Positions 11,650-22,352 of a stretch of DNA of 64,000 bases are shown piece by piece. The stretch is taken from contig NC_080559.1 in the NCBI RefSeq assembly GCF_030253575.1, positions 28,546,501 to 28,610,500 on the forward strand, in the 5' to 3' direction. The position numbers and the translations under genes were made by a program. The notes under the pieces were generated by a model, which was given only the letters and a program-made list of their open reading frames with translations, was not told where the DNA came from and searched no databases. This stretch comes from Rhododendron vialii (Eukaryota; Streptophyta; Magnoliopsida; Ericales; Ericaceae). The first letter of the stretch is position 1. Each line of letters starts with the position of its first letter.

Positions 11650-11753
11650 TCTTTTTATTTATGTTTTGTCAAAGAACCAAACAATTAAAAGGGAAACAAT
11701 AATTGTGTTTCCTTTCTTTCTCCTCTTTCATAAACGTTCGAAACAAACCCTAA

Positions 11754-12168
11754 GCTAAGTTTGGAAGTTGAGAACGAAAGAGAAAACAAAGTAAATAAGT
11801 TGGAGAGAATTTCTGTATGATATTGTAATAAAGGAAGGAAAAAAGGAAGAAAATTATACCAACAAAGAAGAAAATTGGAAGGAAAAAAAGAAAATAAAAG
11901 AAAAATTAGTTTTACCATTCCAATTTTTTTGATAATAGTGGTGAGGGAGGGGGGCTTTCCGAGCTCAAACCCAATACATGAAAACGGATAAACACTCAAG
12001 TGCTCAGTTTGCACCACTCCGTTATAGTCCCATCCTCTCGCTCATTTCAAATCGGAAATCAAACAAGAGAATCAATTTTTTCTTTTATCTATTTTCAATT
12101 TTTCATACTCAAAAACTCTCTCTTTTTCTTCTTCTTCTTCTCTCTTGAGAGTTCCAAACAAACCTTAA
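11754..12168. mobile_element. hAT-like MITE
   Basis: Ends CTAAGTTTGGAAGTTGAGA and (reverse complement of the right end) GTTTGTTTGGAACTCTCAAG are imperfect inverted repeats around an AT-rich body with purine-rich and pyrimidine-rich arms. The internal frames have no recognisable domain. Confidence 0.5.
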
Positions 12169-12378
12169 AAAGGCGGTCAAACGGTATGGATCTGAGATGA
12201 AGAAAAAGCCCAATAAAGGTTGAGCCCATTTACGTTGAACTGCTTGGGCTATTCATAACGCTCTCAGCTAGTGGGCCCACAATTCGAAAGCTCGAGGCCG
12301 CTCCTCATGAATTGACGAAAACACCCTCCCAGAATCCTTACATCGCACACTTCGGGGAGAGAGAGAGAGGGGGGTGGG

Positions 12379-12780
12379 TTCAGTTTATGTCCAGTTTTTT
12401 AATAGTTTAGTCCGGTTCAGTTTTGGGCCTTTGTGAGCCAATGATCAAAATCGTTCATTTTGTAGAGCATGTTGAATATTTTATTTATGCCAAAAATTAG
12501 TTTGATCAAATATCAATAAGTATATGGATGAAACAGATTTTTCCTTGGAAATAGAGATGACAAAAATTAAGTTGAAATTAATAATTACCTTTTTTTTCTT
12601 GTACAAATCTATTTCGTTTATGTACCTATTGATTTTCGATCAAGCTAATTTTCGGTGTGAATGATATATTCAACGAGCTCTACAAAATGAACGATTCCGA
12701 TTATTGTTTTGGGCCCGAAACATGCTCATAATAATTCAAAATTGAACCGGACTGGACCATTAAAAAATTGGACATGAACT
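12379..12780. mobile_element. Inverted-repeat element just upstream of the kinesin gene
   Basis: The left arm reads GTTCA(G)TTTATGTCCAGTTTTTTAAT, TAGTCCGGTTCA and ATCGTTCATTTTGTAGAGC. The same phrases return in reverse complement on the right (AATTGGACATGAAC, TGAACCGGACTGGACC, GCTCTACAAAATGAACGAT). The arms are about 180 bp each, diverged. The element ends about 175 bp before the kinesin start codon, so it forms much of the proximal promoter. Confidence 0.7.
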
Positions 12781-12954
12781 CAACCCGGGTTGGGGTGGGT
12801 GGGGGAGAGAGAGAGAGAGCGGCAAACTCTCATACATCAAGTTTGAAAAGCAACATACCAAAACGGTCACTGAAACCCATATCTCCTCTCTCTCCCTCTT
12901 CTCTTTTCCGTTACCATCCCCCACATCACACTCCAATTTCACTCTGTCCCGTCC

Positions 12955-15900
12955 ATGGCTTCCTCGGCGGCAGACCCAGATCGCGTCAAACCCAGTTCCT
13001 GCTCAAACCCGTCTCGGAAAGTCCGAATCGTGGCCAAAATCAGGGGTTTCACAGATCAAGAAACCGAATCTTTAAACGGAGACTCAGCGCCGTGGATCTC
13101 CGTGCGAAAACCAAACGAAGATGGTTCAGCTGAAAAGACCACGGTTTCCTTCGGAGACCAATCGGCCAGGTATTTTTTTGGGGGGTAAAAGTTCGACCAC
13201 GTATTTTCTTGTTTTGTTGTAGTCTTCGTTTTGTTGTATCAATTATCGAATTAGCTTTGGAAAAAAGTCACTTGTTTCCACTTGTTTGGTTAGAGGGCAA
13301 CCCTCACAGAACCCCAAGGGGTTGGCCTAGTGGTAAGGCTTGGGACTTAGGGTTTGTTCCCTAAGGTCTCATGTTCGAAATCTCTATGCTATCAACTCCT
13401 TTGCGGTCAGTCCATACAAAACTTTGCTCCGGCTTTAAATGGGCTCCCTGCATGCGGCCGGTGGGATTGGGCCCCGGACACCTGAGTTATCATAACAAAG
13501 GAAAACCCTCATAGCCCTGATTTCGATTTATTTGGCGAATTAACATTTTTGTCTAGTGTATTTTCTGCTGATGGGCGTACTAAAGTAACATATTCTCGAT
13601 TAATTTGTGGTGATTTCTTCTTGAGTTGGAATTTAATCATTCCCATTTCGTGATTATGAAACGGGAATGAGTGTGTGATTGGTGAGGACTCCAATTTTTC
13701 TTTACTTGTTTTCTATCTTGCTAGTTAGGTTTTTTTGTTAATTGAATTGTTAACTTTATTGCTTACAGAAATGGGTATGAGGTGGATTATTGCTATGAGC
13801 AAAATGAAGATAATAGTATGATATTTTCGAGGGAGATACAGCCACTGATTTCAAGGGTTTTTTATGGCCAAAACGTTGGCATCATTGCATTTGGAGCTAC
13901 AGGAAGTGGGAAGACATACACAATCCAAGTGAGATTGTTTATAGACTTTATTTCTTTTAATAGTTTGACTCTTGTAGCTATCAATAATGTTGGCTTTATG
14001 GGGGCAGCATCCACCCTATACTCAAGGTGACCCCTGCTGGCGCGGGGAAAGCGTAGGGAGAACTAACCACCTCCATCCGTCGGTATTGTATGGGCAGCAT
14101 TGCGAAGCGACTCATGTCCGTCTGCAGCTAAGTGCAGAGCTTTGCGCTGCCCTTTAAAATATTAAGTTGCGCCTTCCTCTAATAACAATTGCTTTTAGAT
14201 GAGCACGGACCCCTTGCCAGCCTCACATATCCATGTCCAATATGCGTCAGATATGGACACGAAACTCTCCAAAATACGTGTCCGATGTGTTAGTATAATA
14301 TGTTTAATTAGGCACGTTGTGAACACTGTAGGATTATTGACACATTAGGAGGCTAAATTGCAGTTTTTAAAAGTTGGTCCAGAGTAAAAAATCATGTGGC
14401 TGTACGATAACCATTGATTTGTATGTTGATAATGTTAATACAACTTTTTTCTTATTCCTAATTTAATAGAAATAAAATAAATAAATAATGATTTGACTGC
14501 AATATGAATTTCTAATATACAACTCTGGATTTTCTATATTTCATAGTTGATGTGTCCTTAGCATGTCTGCGTCCAAGTTTTGGAGAAATGCTGTGTCCGT
14601 ATATGCTTGTCTTTTTTGAGTTCGTGTCCTGTTCTGTATCTGTACTTCTTTGCTCAAATGTTGTGGCCATGCTTACTGTTTGACACTGTACAACCAAAGG
14701 GTACCGAGGAGAAACACGGATTGGGAGCACTAGCATTTGCTGAAGTTCTTACAATGGCCGAGGACAATCAAAAGTCAGTTGCTATATCTTTATATGAAGT
14801 GTTTCAGGACCATGTTTATGATCTCCTGGACCCCACTAGGTCAGAAGTTCAAGTATTTGAAGATGCCCAGGGGAAAATTAAGCTTAAAGGGCTATCTCAG
14901 GCAAGTCATTTAGTGCCTTTTTGTTCTTATATTTACAGAAGATCTGCAAAGCTGAGTTGACATTTAGGATTTAGCCTATATGCGTAACTTTACTTCTTTT
15001 GCTTTTCCTTTAACAGGCCTTTGTTAAATCCATTCCTGAATTTCACAAGTTATACTTTGCCGGGTGTAATTCGCGTCGAGCCACAAAACAGGTACCATTT
15101 GAGAAGCAAAGAAGAAGCCACAAGGGTTTGATAATTCACATCATATGTACCCAGGGATGTTCCAGTACTAAGCTTTTAGGCAAGATAAATTTGGTCGATT
15201 TAGCAGGTTCTGAAGTCCTAAACTTGAAACAAATCCAAATTAACTTCATTTATGGTGTCTATGCTTCGTACGATTCTTATTGTTTACCATCGTATTAGGT
15301 TATGAGGATGCCAGAAGAAAGAGTGTGGAAAGCCTCAATCTTTTTGACAGCAGTAGAGTCAATAAGTCTTTGTATGCCTTACTCAATGTGGTGAATGCCT
15401 TAAATGCCAATGAAAATCGTGTTCCATACCGGGAAAGCAGATTAACTCGCATGTTGCAAGATTCATTTGGAGGGAGAAATCATGCATTGATGTTGATCTG
15501 CTTGGTAGGGCTGTCGATATTTAACTTTACGATGTCTTCCAATTGGTGGAACTTGTTTTTTATTGCAATTGTTTTAAACTATTTTGAATGTAGAACCCGT
15601 TGTCTTGCCAAGACACCATCTACGCAACAAGTTTAGCTTCAAGATCACTCCAAGGAGTCAATCGAGTTTTCACTAACACCACGATGAAAACTAAAACTTC
15701 AGCTAAACCAATGGTAACTAAAGGTAGACTTGGGATTGCTTCTGCTACGTCGAAGAAACCAACAAGCTCCAGAGCACAATTTTCTGAAAAAACCAGTAGA
15801 TGCCTGGTAAAGGGAAGGTACTGAACTACTGTTTCGCGGATCAAAAAAAAAAAAAAAACTACTGTTTCTGCTACAGAGTACAGACATTAAGTCAAGGAGA

Positions 15901-18900
15901 TAGTTCTTTACAGATTATTGACGTGTTTGATTTTTTTTCCCACTTGAAGGAAGCTCTTTGATAAGGGAAATCAGTTCATGACTTCTGAGCAGGTGATCAT
16001 TTGTCTTCTCTCGATAGATATACCAAAAATACCTTATGCAAAACTCAGTTTCTGCCTCCATTGGAAAAGTCTCATTAGGCATGTCCTGACTACTGCATAT
16101 GCTTTCAATCCTTTCATCATGCTAGATAAGTTTGAATTGCTAGTGGTGAATTAACTATTTTTAGTCTTGTGTTTGCCTTTCACAACCCTGTTGTGAAGTT
16201 TAACGTTACCAATGACAATGCTTTCATTGAAATATTATGTAGGCAAAGGCCCCAGCAAACGTAGCTTCGGCTATGCAGTCGAGGTTCCTGCCAGACGTTG
16301 GATCAGCCACTGAACCTTCTTTACTGGAATCTGTTCAAGAACAGGTATGTGCCTTCTGCAATTTGAAATTTATGTTTTGATTCCATCTATTTTTTAGTCT
16401 GTGATAATGTGATTGAATTGTGGGTCTCTCCAGGAAGATTCCGTTTCAGATTCTTTTCCGGCTACACTACCTACAGATGAGGTATTAGTGGTCTCACTTT
16501 AGTCATGCTAGTCTATGAGGTCTTGAAAGAGTTTCAAAGCACTTATTTCATACCTGAATGCAGGAATCTTCTTTGCGAAATGCACTTGGGGATGCCAAAC
16601 CTACAGAAGAAAAGGTAATAGATCATCCTAATATTCTTGATAACAACAAGACAATCTAATCTAACAACAATTATTAACTTTGCCAAGAAACCAACTGATA
16701 CTATTGCTACTTGCTATTTAGGAAATTTTAGTATATCTGCTTCCAGTGCATTACAAAGTTTTTCACTCATTTGGGTTACTGGTTTTTCAGGATGTACATC
16801 TATGCAGTGAGAACAAGCATTCAGAAGTTGCTGCTAATGTTGATAGGAACATGAAGGCTCTGACTTATTTGGAAGAAGGTAGGTAAATGCAAACTATAAA
16901 GTTCAACTCCAAGCGTGTAGAAATGGTTTTGATAATTTGTCATTTTTATTTATTTATAGGTGATAACATGGACAAGGAGAACAAAATTTTGTTGATAAAC
17001 AAAGATGAATCTCCGCCGCTAAGTGCAAGATTGCGAGACCTAACAAACAACTTGAAGTCTTTATATTCTGCAACTCCAATACAGATGAAGATACCAAACG
17101 AGACCGATACTTCATCCCGTGGACTAGTGGTCTCCACTGATATTGTGGAACCAAAAACCCCAGTTACTCAACATGCTATAACAGCCAAAGATAAAAGGGA
17201 GGTTGCAACCGATACTTCATCTCGTGACCTAGTGGTCTACACTGATATTGTAGAACCAAAAACCCCAGTTACTCAAAATGCTTTAACAGCCAAAGACAAA
17301 TGGGAGGTTGCAAACTGCCAATCAGGGACATTCAACGCACGAAGCTCTGGATTCAAGGTTTAGCTTTCTTCCACATATCCTATACAATCTCTTGTGCTTT
17401 TCGTTCCTTGATTTTCTTGATCTGAAATTAAAGTTCTATCTTCATTTTTGCAGCATTCCCTTGTTCATGATTATCTCCGGTTTCTAAATTCAGCTAGCAA
17501 GTGAGCAAATACTTCAGTATTTTTTTTTTGTTTAGCTGTTCAGAACTACTTATGTTGAATACGAATATGGTAATTCATTTATTTATGTTTATTATTTGTC
17601 CTCGGTGATGCCTAAATGTGATAACTTTCAAGAATTGGAACCTTTTGCGTTCCCCTTCCTATTGATTTTTGGTGTCTTGTCAAACTATGAAAGACACACA
17701 CAAAATGCATCAATATTAAAGCACCCAGCTCTGTGTGGGTGGGTGGTTTTTTTGTCAAGGAATAAGTATTCAAAGCAATCAATGCAGAATAGGTAATGCT
17801 TTATATAAACTGCAGAACTGCCTTGGTAAGTGTGGAATTCTTATTTGGCATATTGATTGATGGAAAGATGTTGCAAGTTATACTTTCAGCGATAAAGTAT
17901 GGTGGAGTTGTATAATTGATTAGAAGGCAAAGTCGCAGAATTATATTTTCATAATAGTAAAGATATGCACATTTTTCCCTTCTTGATGAACTGGAACTAA
18001 TTTTCTCTTCTTTTGAAAAACAGGGAAGAGTTGAAAGGAATACGGGTAAGCACCACTTGTGTAGGTCTTTCTATGATATAGTTCCCCTGTTTCACTATAT
18101 AATACAAATCTTTCCTTTGTGTTTTTGTAGGGAATTGGAGAAAAAAGAGCCAGCTATATTCTTGAACTTCGGGAAGAGTCTCCTGAACCATTCAAGAATG
18201 TAAGTTATGTTCTATAGTACAAATAATTTTTTTGGAGCTTAGAGTGAATGCTCTTACCACCATTTCATGAAGCTATGTTTGGTTTACTTATCTGGCAACT
18301 GATGTGGCTTTTATTTGGCATTGCAGCTTGATGATTTGAAAGACATCGGCCTTTCAGCAAAGCAGGTTTTTATTGATCTCATTATAGCTTATATTCGTTA
18401 TCTTGTCTTTCAAGATATCTAATATCGACATTGTTCGAGCTTTGATTTTGCCATTCTTTTACTTTTTCCCTTGGTAGTAACTAGTAAGTATTTGAAACAG
18501 CTTCTACAATATTCTGTATAAAATCTTAGGCCCAGTTTGGCTTGGGGTTTAAAAGCTAGCTTTTTGCCTTTTGGCTAAATCAACTGAAAAAGAAAAAAGA
18601 AAGAAAAGCCCATTTTGTGTTTGGTTCACGGCTTTTAAGTTGTTTCTTCCGTTGGTTGTTTGTTTACCAAAAAAGTGGGATTTTTGTACTTTGGTCCGGC
18701 ATATACGCCCCAAGCTGGAAACATATTTTGGTCTTTGGGCTTGAGAATCTACTAAGCCCAGCATTAAGCGTCCATCCGAATGAATACCATCCTTTCTCAT
18801 GGTTAAAATCTGTTTTGCAGAATGTTAGTTGACATTGAATTTGATTATCCCTCTTGGGATGAGGTTCTGATTTCTTTTTGTTGGTGTTTCACAGATCAAA

Positions 18901-18939
18901 GGCATGATGAAAAACGTTGCAGGTGAACTCTTTAGTTAG
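12955..18939 (+). CDS. Kinesin-10 family motor with C-terminal helix-hairpin-helix (KIN-10, KIF22-like)
   Basis: Seventeen exons join in frame to 715 residues: 12955-13169, 13769-13928, 14700-14900, 15017-15206, 15299-15504, 15594-15817, 15950-15992, 16243-16344, 16434-16481, 16564-16614, 16791-16878, 16960-17357, 17454-17500, 18024-18045, 18131-18199, 18327-18365, 18895-18939. The motor starts near residue 22 (KVRIVAKIRGF), with P-loop GATGSGKT at 114-121, switch I-like RRSHKG at about 225-229, switch II DLAGYED at 253-259, then ENRVPYRESRLTRML. DLAGYED instead of DLAGSE and the tail marks kinesin-10. The tail holds a helix-hairpin-helix at about 666-701 (GIGEKRASYILELREE, LDDLKDIGLSAKQ), as in the chromosome-arm DNA-binding kinesin KIF22/Kid; At5g02370 is the likely Arabidopsis counterpart. 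All other introns are GT-AG, but intron 3 starts GC (14901-14902). Exon 12 contains a 35-residue tandem duplication. Confidence 0.93.
13310..13503 (+). repeat. tRNA-derived SINE in kinesin intron 1
   Basis: Same-sense insertion with an A box (GGCCTAGTGGTAAGG), a B box (ATGTTCGAAATCTC) and a body (TTTGCTCCGGCTTTAAATGG, GGGCCCCGGACACCTGAG) that matches a widespread plant SINE type as I remember it. It is bounded by AACCCTCACAG at 13299-13309 and AACCCTCATAG at 13504-13514, an 11 bp target duplication with one mismatch. Confidence 0.88.
17103..17312 (+). repeat. 105 bp in-frame tandem duplication in kinesin exon 12
   Basis: Two adjacent 105 bp units (17103-17207 and 17208-17312) each encode 35 residues starting TDTSSR and ending KREVA or KWEVA. 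They include the shared phrase DIVEPKTPVTQ. Divergence is low, so the duplication looks fairly recent. It lies in the disordered tail between motor and helix-hairpin-helix. Confidence 0.95.
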
Positions 18940-19555
18940 GGCTGTAAATTGGGTACAGTGATTGCCATTGATATTGGCAACATTATGTTGCCATGGATCT
19001 CTGAGTGCAGATCTCCTTTTCGTGTCATTTGACCTTTCGATGCGTGAGAATAATGAACCTCTTCTTTTTCGGAGTTATTTTGATCTTTGATTTGGCATTT
19101 CGTGCCTTGCAATTATGGTTTGTGAACTGAAATTCACTGGAGTGACATTGCGAAATTTATTGTTATCGTGCATTTGGTTAATACAATCACAATAGTGGCA
19201 CTATGGAGAGGATTAATCTTGTTTTTTGGAACTTCTACTTGCTGCAGAGGGGGTTGTATTTCTCTTGTAATTATGCCCAAATATAGTAACACTCTCATGA
19301 ATTGCTGAACATCTGGTTTGATGGAGTTTGAACTCTCTTTGTTACCTGCTATATCGACTCTTTGGCAGTTAAATAGAATGTGTTTTCGCAAGAACACAGA
19401 CAAATTTTAATCGTCCATTCCAGCATCAGCCTGTGATATGCTGATGAAATAAATTTCAAATTTTAATTTGAATCTCATCTAGCAATGCCAAATCGCCCGC
19501 GCTACAGAGAAAATAGATCTCACATGAATTGCACGCTTGATAGGGGTCAGCCCAA
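18940..19555. other. Kinesin 3' flank
   Basis: T-rich DNA after the kinesin stop, likely the 3' UTR and terminator region. No gene is supported. Confidence 0.4.
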
Positions 19556-20105
19556 TTTTGAAGCAAAGGATAGTGCAAGAATTCATTACTTAGATACCTT
19601 AGATCATCTCTATCCTCCTCCCCACCAAAAAGATAATTACTTTTAAAGTTTACATCGCAACGACCCCCCCAAAAAATCTTACATTATGAAATCTCTGGTG
19701 GTGGGATGAAAAATTATCCTTACAGGAACCACGAAGAATGACAGCCTCTGTGTCTAATAAGAGTATTATGAAGAAACTCAAACTATTCAAGAAGTTTATT
19801 TCACTGAAGCTGCGAAAACATTCGAAGTTGTTGGACACTGTAACGAAGCAACACTTGCATCTTTGGTACTAGCATACTTATAAAATCTACATGCATGGAT
19901 CCCACAAGAACATGTGGTTGCGAAGTGGCCCGAAGTACCACGTGGCGGTACTCCCGGACTATTGTATAATTTCGCTAAAATCTTGAACTCTAGTGCTTGT
20001 ACTGGGGTGTGTGTGTGTTCACCTTTAGTGCTCGCCAAGGCCAACAAATGTGCCTCAGTACCTCACGTTGCGTCTTCTGCGCTTTCTGCTTCCTAGTTCT
20101 AATTA
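19556..20105 (-). pseudogene. Decayed duplicate of the 3' end of the At3g49055-like gene
   Basis: Several blocks match, in the same order and strand, the last exon end and 3' flank of the coiled-coil gene at 35.6-36.0 kb. Examples are TGCAAGAATTCAT (19578 vs 35669), the run around TGTTGGACACTGTAACGAAGC (19830) vs TGTTAGACATTGTAATGAAGC (35803), and GCCAACA(A/T)ATG.GCCTCA plus TTGCGTCT(T/A)CTGCG further on. The copy lacks the remaining exons. It is interrupted around 19875-19975 by an insert whose core (CGGTACTCCCGGA region) matches 34820-34905. It cannot encode the original C-terminus. Confidence 0.75.
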
Positions 20106-20355
20106 GGTTCTGTTTCCCTAAAGAAAATAAGTAGTTATTTTTTGAATCAAAGTAATGTATTTAACAATCTATCTTGTAAAACTAAAAATAAGAATCATAT
20201 CGGAATGAGGCCTTATTCTGTAGACCCCATTTGATATGTCCGATTATTGTTGTGGGCCTGAAAAAGACCCACAAAAGGCCTAAAACTGGACTGGACTGGA
20301 GGAGAAAAAACTGAACTGGAAATTTTGCCCTGCATATGCTTCGAATATTTTTTTC

Positions 20356-20357
20356 CA

Positions 20358-20421
<64 letters not shown>
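20356..20421. repeat. (TA)n microsatellite
   Basis: Run of TA dinucleotides with a few CA interruptions, directly before an inverted-repeat element. Confidence 0.95.
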
Positions 20422-20436
20422 GAGTCCCCTTCTCCT

Positions 20437-20778
20437 AAGGACCACTTTATTTTAATAAAATAAGGACCTCCCTTTCCCGATCAAATTTTGATGATCCGAG
20501 CCGCTCAATGTATTCAGAACGTGATTTTAAGGGTACCTGCGAGAAATCAGCAAAAAAAAAAAAATCGGGAAGGGCTTCATCCGAGCAGTTTTTGTTATGT
20601 TTTTATCAAACGGTTCAAATAAAAACTGCTCAAATCAAGCCCTTCTCGGTCATTTCTTTTGCCGATTTCATGCGGGTACCCTTAAAATCACGTTCTGAAC
20701 ACATTGAGCGGCTCGGATCATCGAAATTCAATCGGAAAATAGGAGAAATGGGGAGGTCCTTGTTTTAACTAAAATAAG
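20437..20778. mobile_element. Inverted-repeat MITE (about 340 bp)
   Basis: Left and right arms are inverted: GATGATCCGAGCCGCTCAAT, AACGTGATTTTAAGGGTACC and AATAAGGACCTCC on the left return as reverse complements on the right. The arms differ by scattered substitutions and a poly-A tract. Non-coding. Confidence 0.8.
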
Positions 20779-20803
20779 GACCTCCTTATTTGAAAATAAC
20801 TGT

Positions 20804-20813
20804 GTATATATAT

Positions 20814-20856
<43 letters not shown>
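20804..20856. repeat. (TA)n microsatellite
   Basis: TA/CA dinucleotide run between two MITEs; about 30 uninterrupted bases of TA in the middle. Confidence 0.95.
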
Positions 20857-20860
<4 letters not shown>

Positions 20861-20862
20861 AA

Positions 20863-21093
20863 GGGATGGATCCGCTAACACTAATTTTGACACCTTTTGT
20901 TTTTAAAGTCCGAGCAGATGATCGGAGCCGAACAAGGCCTTGCCGATTTATTATGAGCAGATTTTTTTCGGGAGCTTTTAAAAACATGTTTTAAACGTAT
21001 TGAACAGCTCCAAATAAGATTATTTGGTGGGACTTTTACAAAAAAAAAAAGTGCAAAATTGGTGTCAAAATTGTTGTTAGCGGATCCGGCCCC
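20863..21093. mobile_element. MITE with GGATCCGCTAACA ends
   Basis: The left end GGATCCGCTAACACTAATTT and the right end, read in reverse complement, GGATCCGCTAACAACAATTT form an inverted repeat of about 35 bp extending through TTTTGACACC. It ends just before the F-box pseudogene. Confidence 0.75.
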
Positions 21094-21183
21094 ATATATA
21101 TAAATATGTCAACGTGCAGCCGCCTTTCAGTTTCCACGTCCAAATACTTCAGTCACACAACTGTGGTTGTTCTTGATCAAACG

Positions 21184-22352
21184 ATGGCCCACATCTCTCC
21201 GGATTCGTCAGATTTTGCTTCACTGCCGGCGCACCTTCTGGATTCGATCATGGAGAAGTACTGGATTGATCTCCCCGATTTCATCCGTTTTGCCGCCGTC
21301 TGCAAACCCTGGTTCGACGCTGCGACCTTCAACCATCAAAAGAAGCAGCAACAGCGAGACGTAGCACACAAACAGATCCCTATGTTGATGGTTCCCTCTT
21401 CCCATCCCAAAGACAACAACAGCGACGGCGAAGGACAAGAAAAACGCAGTCTTTACGGTATTACCCTCGGTAAGTTGTATGATTATGAATTACCTTTCCC
21501 TTGCGCAAAGAGGTGTTGTGGTTCTTCCCATGGATGGTTGGCCACTGTGGACGAAAACTACGCTGTTACCATCATCAATCCCTTTTCCCGTGTTTTCTCT
21601 ATTACCCTACCCCACTTATTGAAGTTGATATGGACTGGGATTTACCGGCTACGAATATGATGTCAAGAAAGTAGCTGCTATTTATGGGGAGTTTCGTCTT
21701 CAAATCCGGCGACAAAGCTTGGACTTACGTTAGTAAAGGGCAATTGCGTTTAGCCTCCAATGTTATATATTACGAATCTCAATTTCATGCCATAGATTTA
21801 TGGCATGGATTGACAAGAATCAAATCTTATTCCGGTGTTCATCACACTGTTGAATTGGAGGCTGTTATGGAGCCTGACAAATCAAAAGAAACTTGTAAAT
21901 GCTATCTCGTGGAGTCGTTGTATGGAGAGTTGTTGAACGCTTTCTTGAAGAGAAGGTGGAGTCGTTGTATGGAGAGTTGTTGAACGCTTTCTTGAAGAGA
22001 AGGATGATCCGTGCCAGTTTGTGACGTGTAATTTCAAAATTTGCAAATTGAATCGTTCAGACAGGCAACCTCGTCCAATATGGGTTGAGATCGAAAGCAT
22101 TGGTGGTGATTCTCTGTTCTTCCCTTTTCTCTGGTGGCATCTCAGCTCCCTGGTGGTCGACCCAATTCAATTTACTACACGGATGATTTTACCGATATTG
22201 TGTTATATGAGCCTTTCGGGCCCGGAGACATGGGTATCTCTAGCTTGGAGGACAAGAGCTTCCAAATGCACTACACTCCTGATCCTTCCCACAAGGACAT
22301 GCTTCCGTCTGGGGTGTTTTGGATATTTTGTAATAAAAATTTACTTGAATAA
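21184..22352 (+). pseudogene. F-box/DUF295 (KIB-type) pseudogene
   Basis: The intact opening (MAHISPDSSDFASLPAHLLDSI, then FAAVCKPWFDAAT) is a plant F-box. It is followed by DUF295 beta-propeller phrases: SHGWLATVDENYAVTIINPFSR, SGDKAWTYVSKGQLRL, YYESQFHAIDL, YLVES, IWVEIESIGGDSLFF, PNSIYYTDDF, EPFGPGDMGI and MHYTPDPSHKDM. These lie in different frames. One break falls near 21625-21660. A second is caused by a 47 bp tandem duplication (21910-21956 repeated at 21957-22003), which is not a multiple of three. A third falls near 22120-22140 after SLFF. Members normally act as SCF ubiquitin-ligase adaptors; this copy can make at most the first ~158 residues including the F-box. Substitutions are otherwise few, so the loss looks recent. 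Confidence 0.87.

Noticed and set aside
15207-15298. Reading DLAGSEV through 15206 as the canonical kinesin switch II
   Set aside because: The read-through soon meets a stop, whereas splicing at 15206 to 15299 gives DLAGYED, the kinesin-10 form, and keeps the frame.
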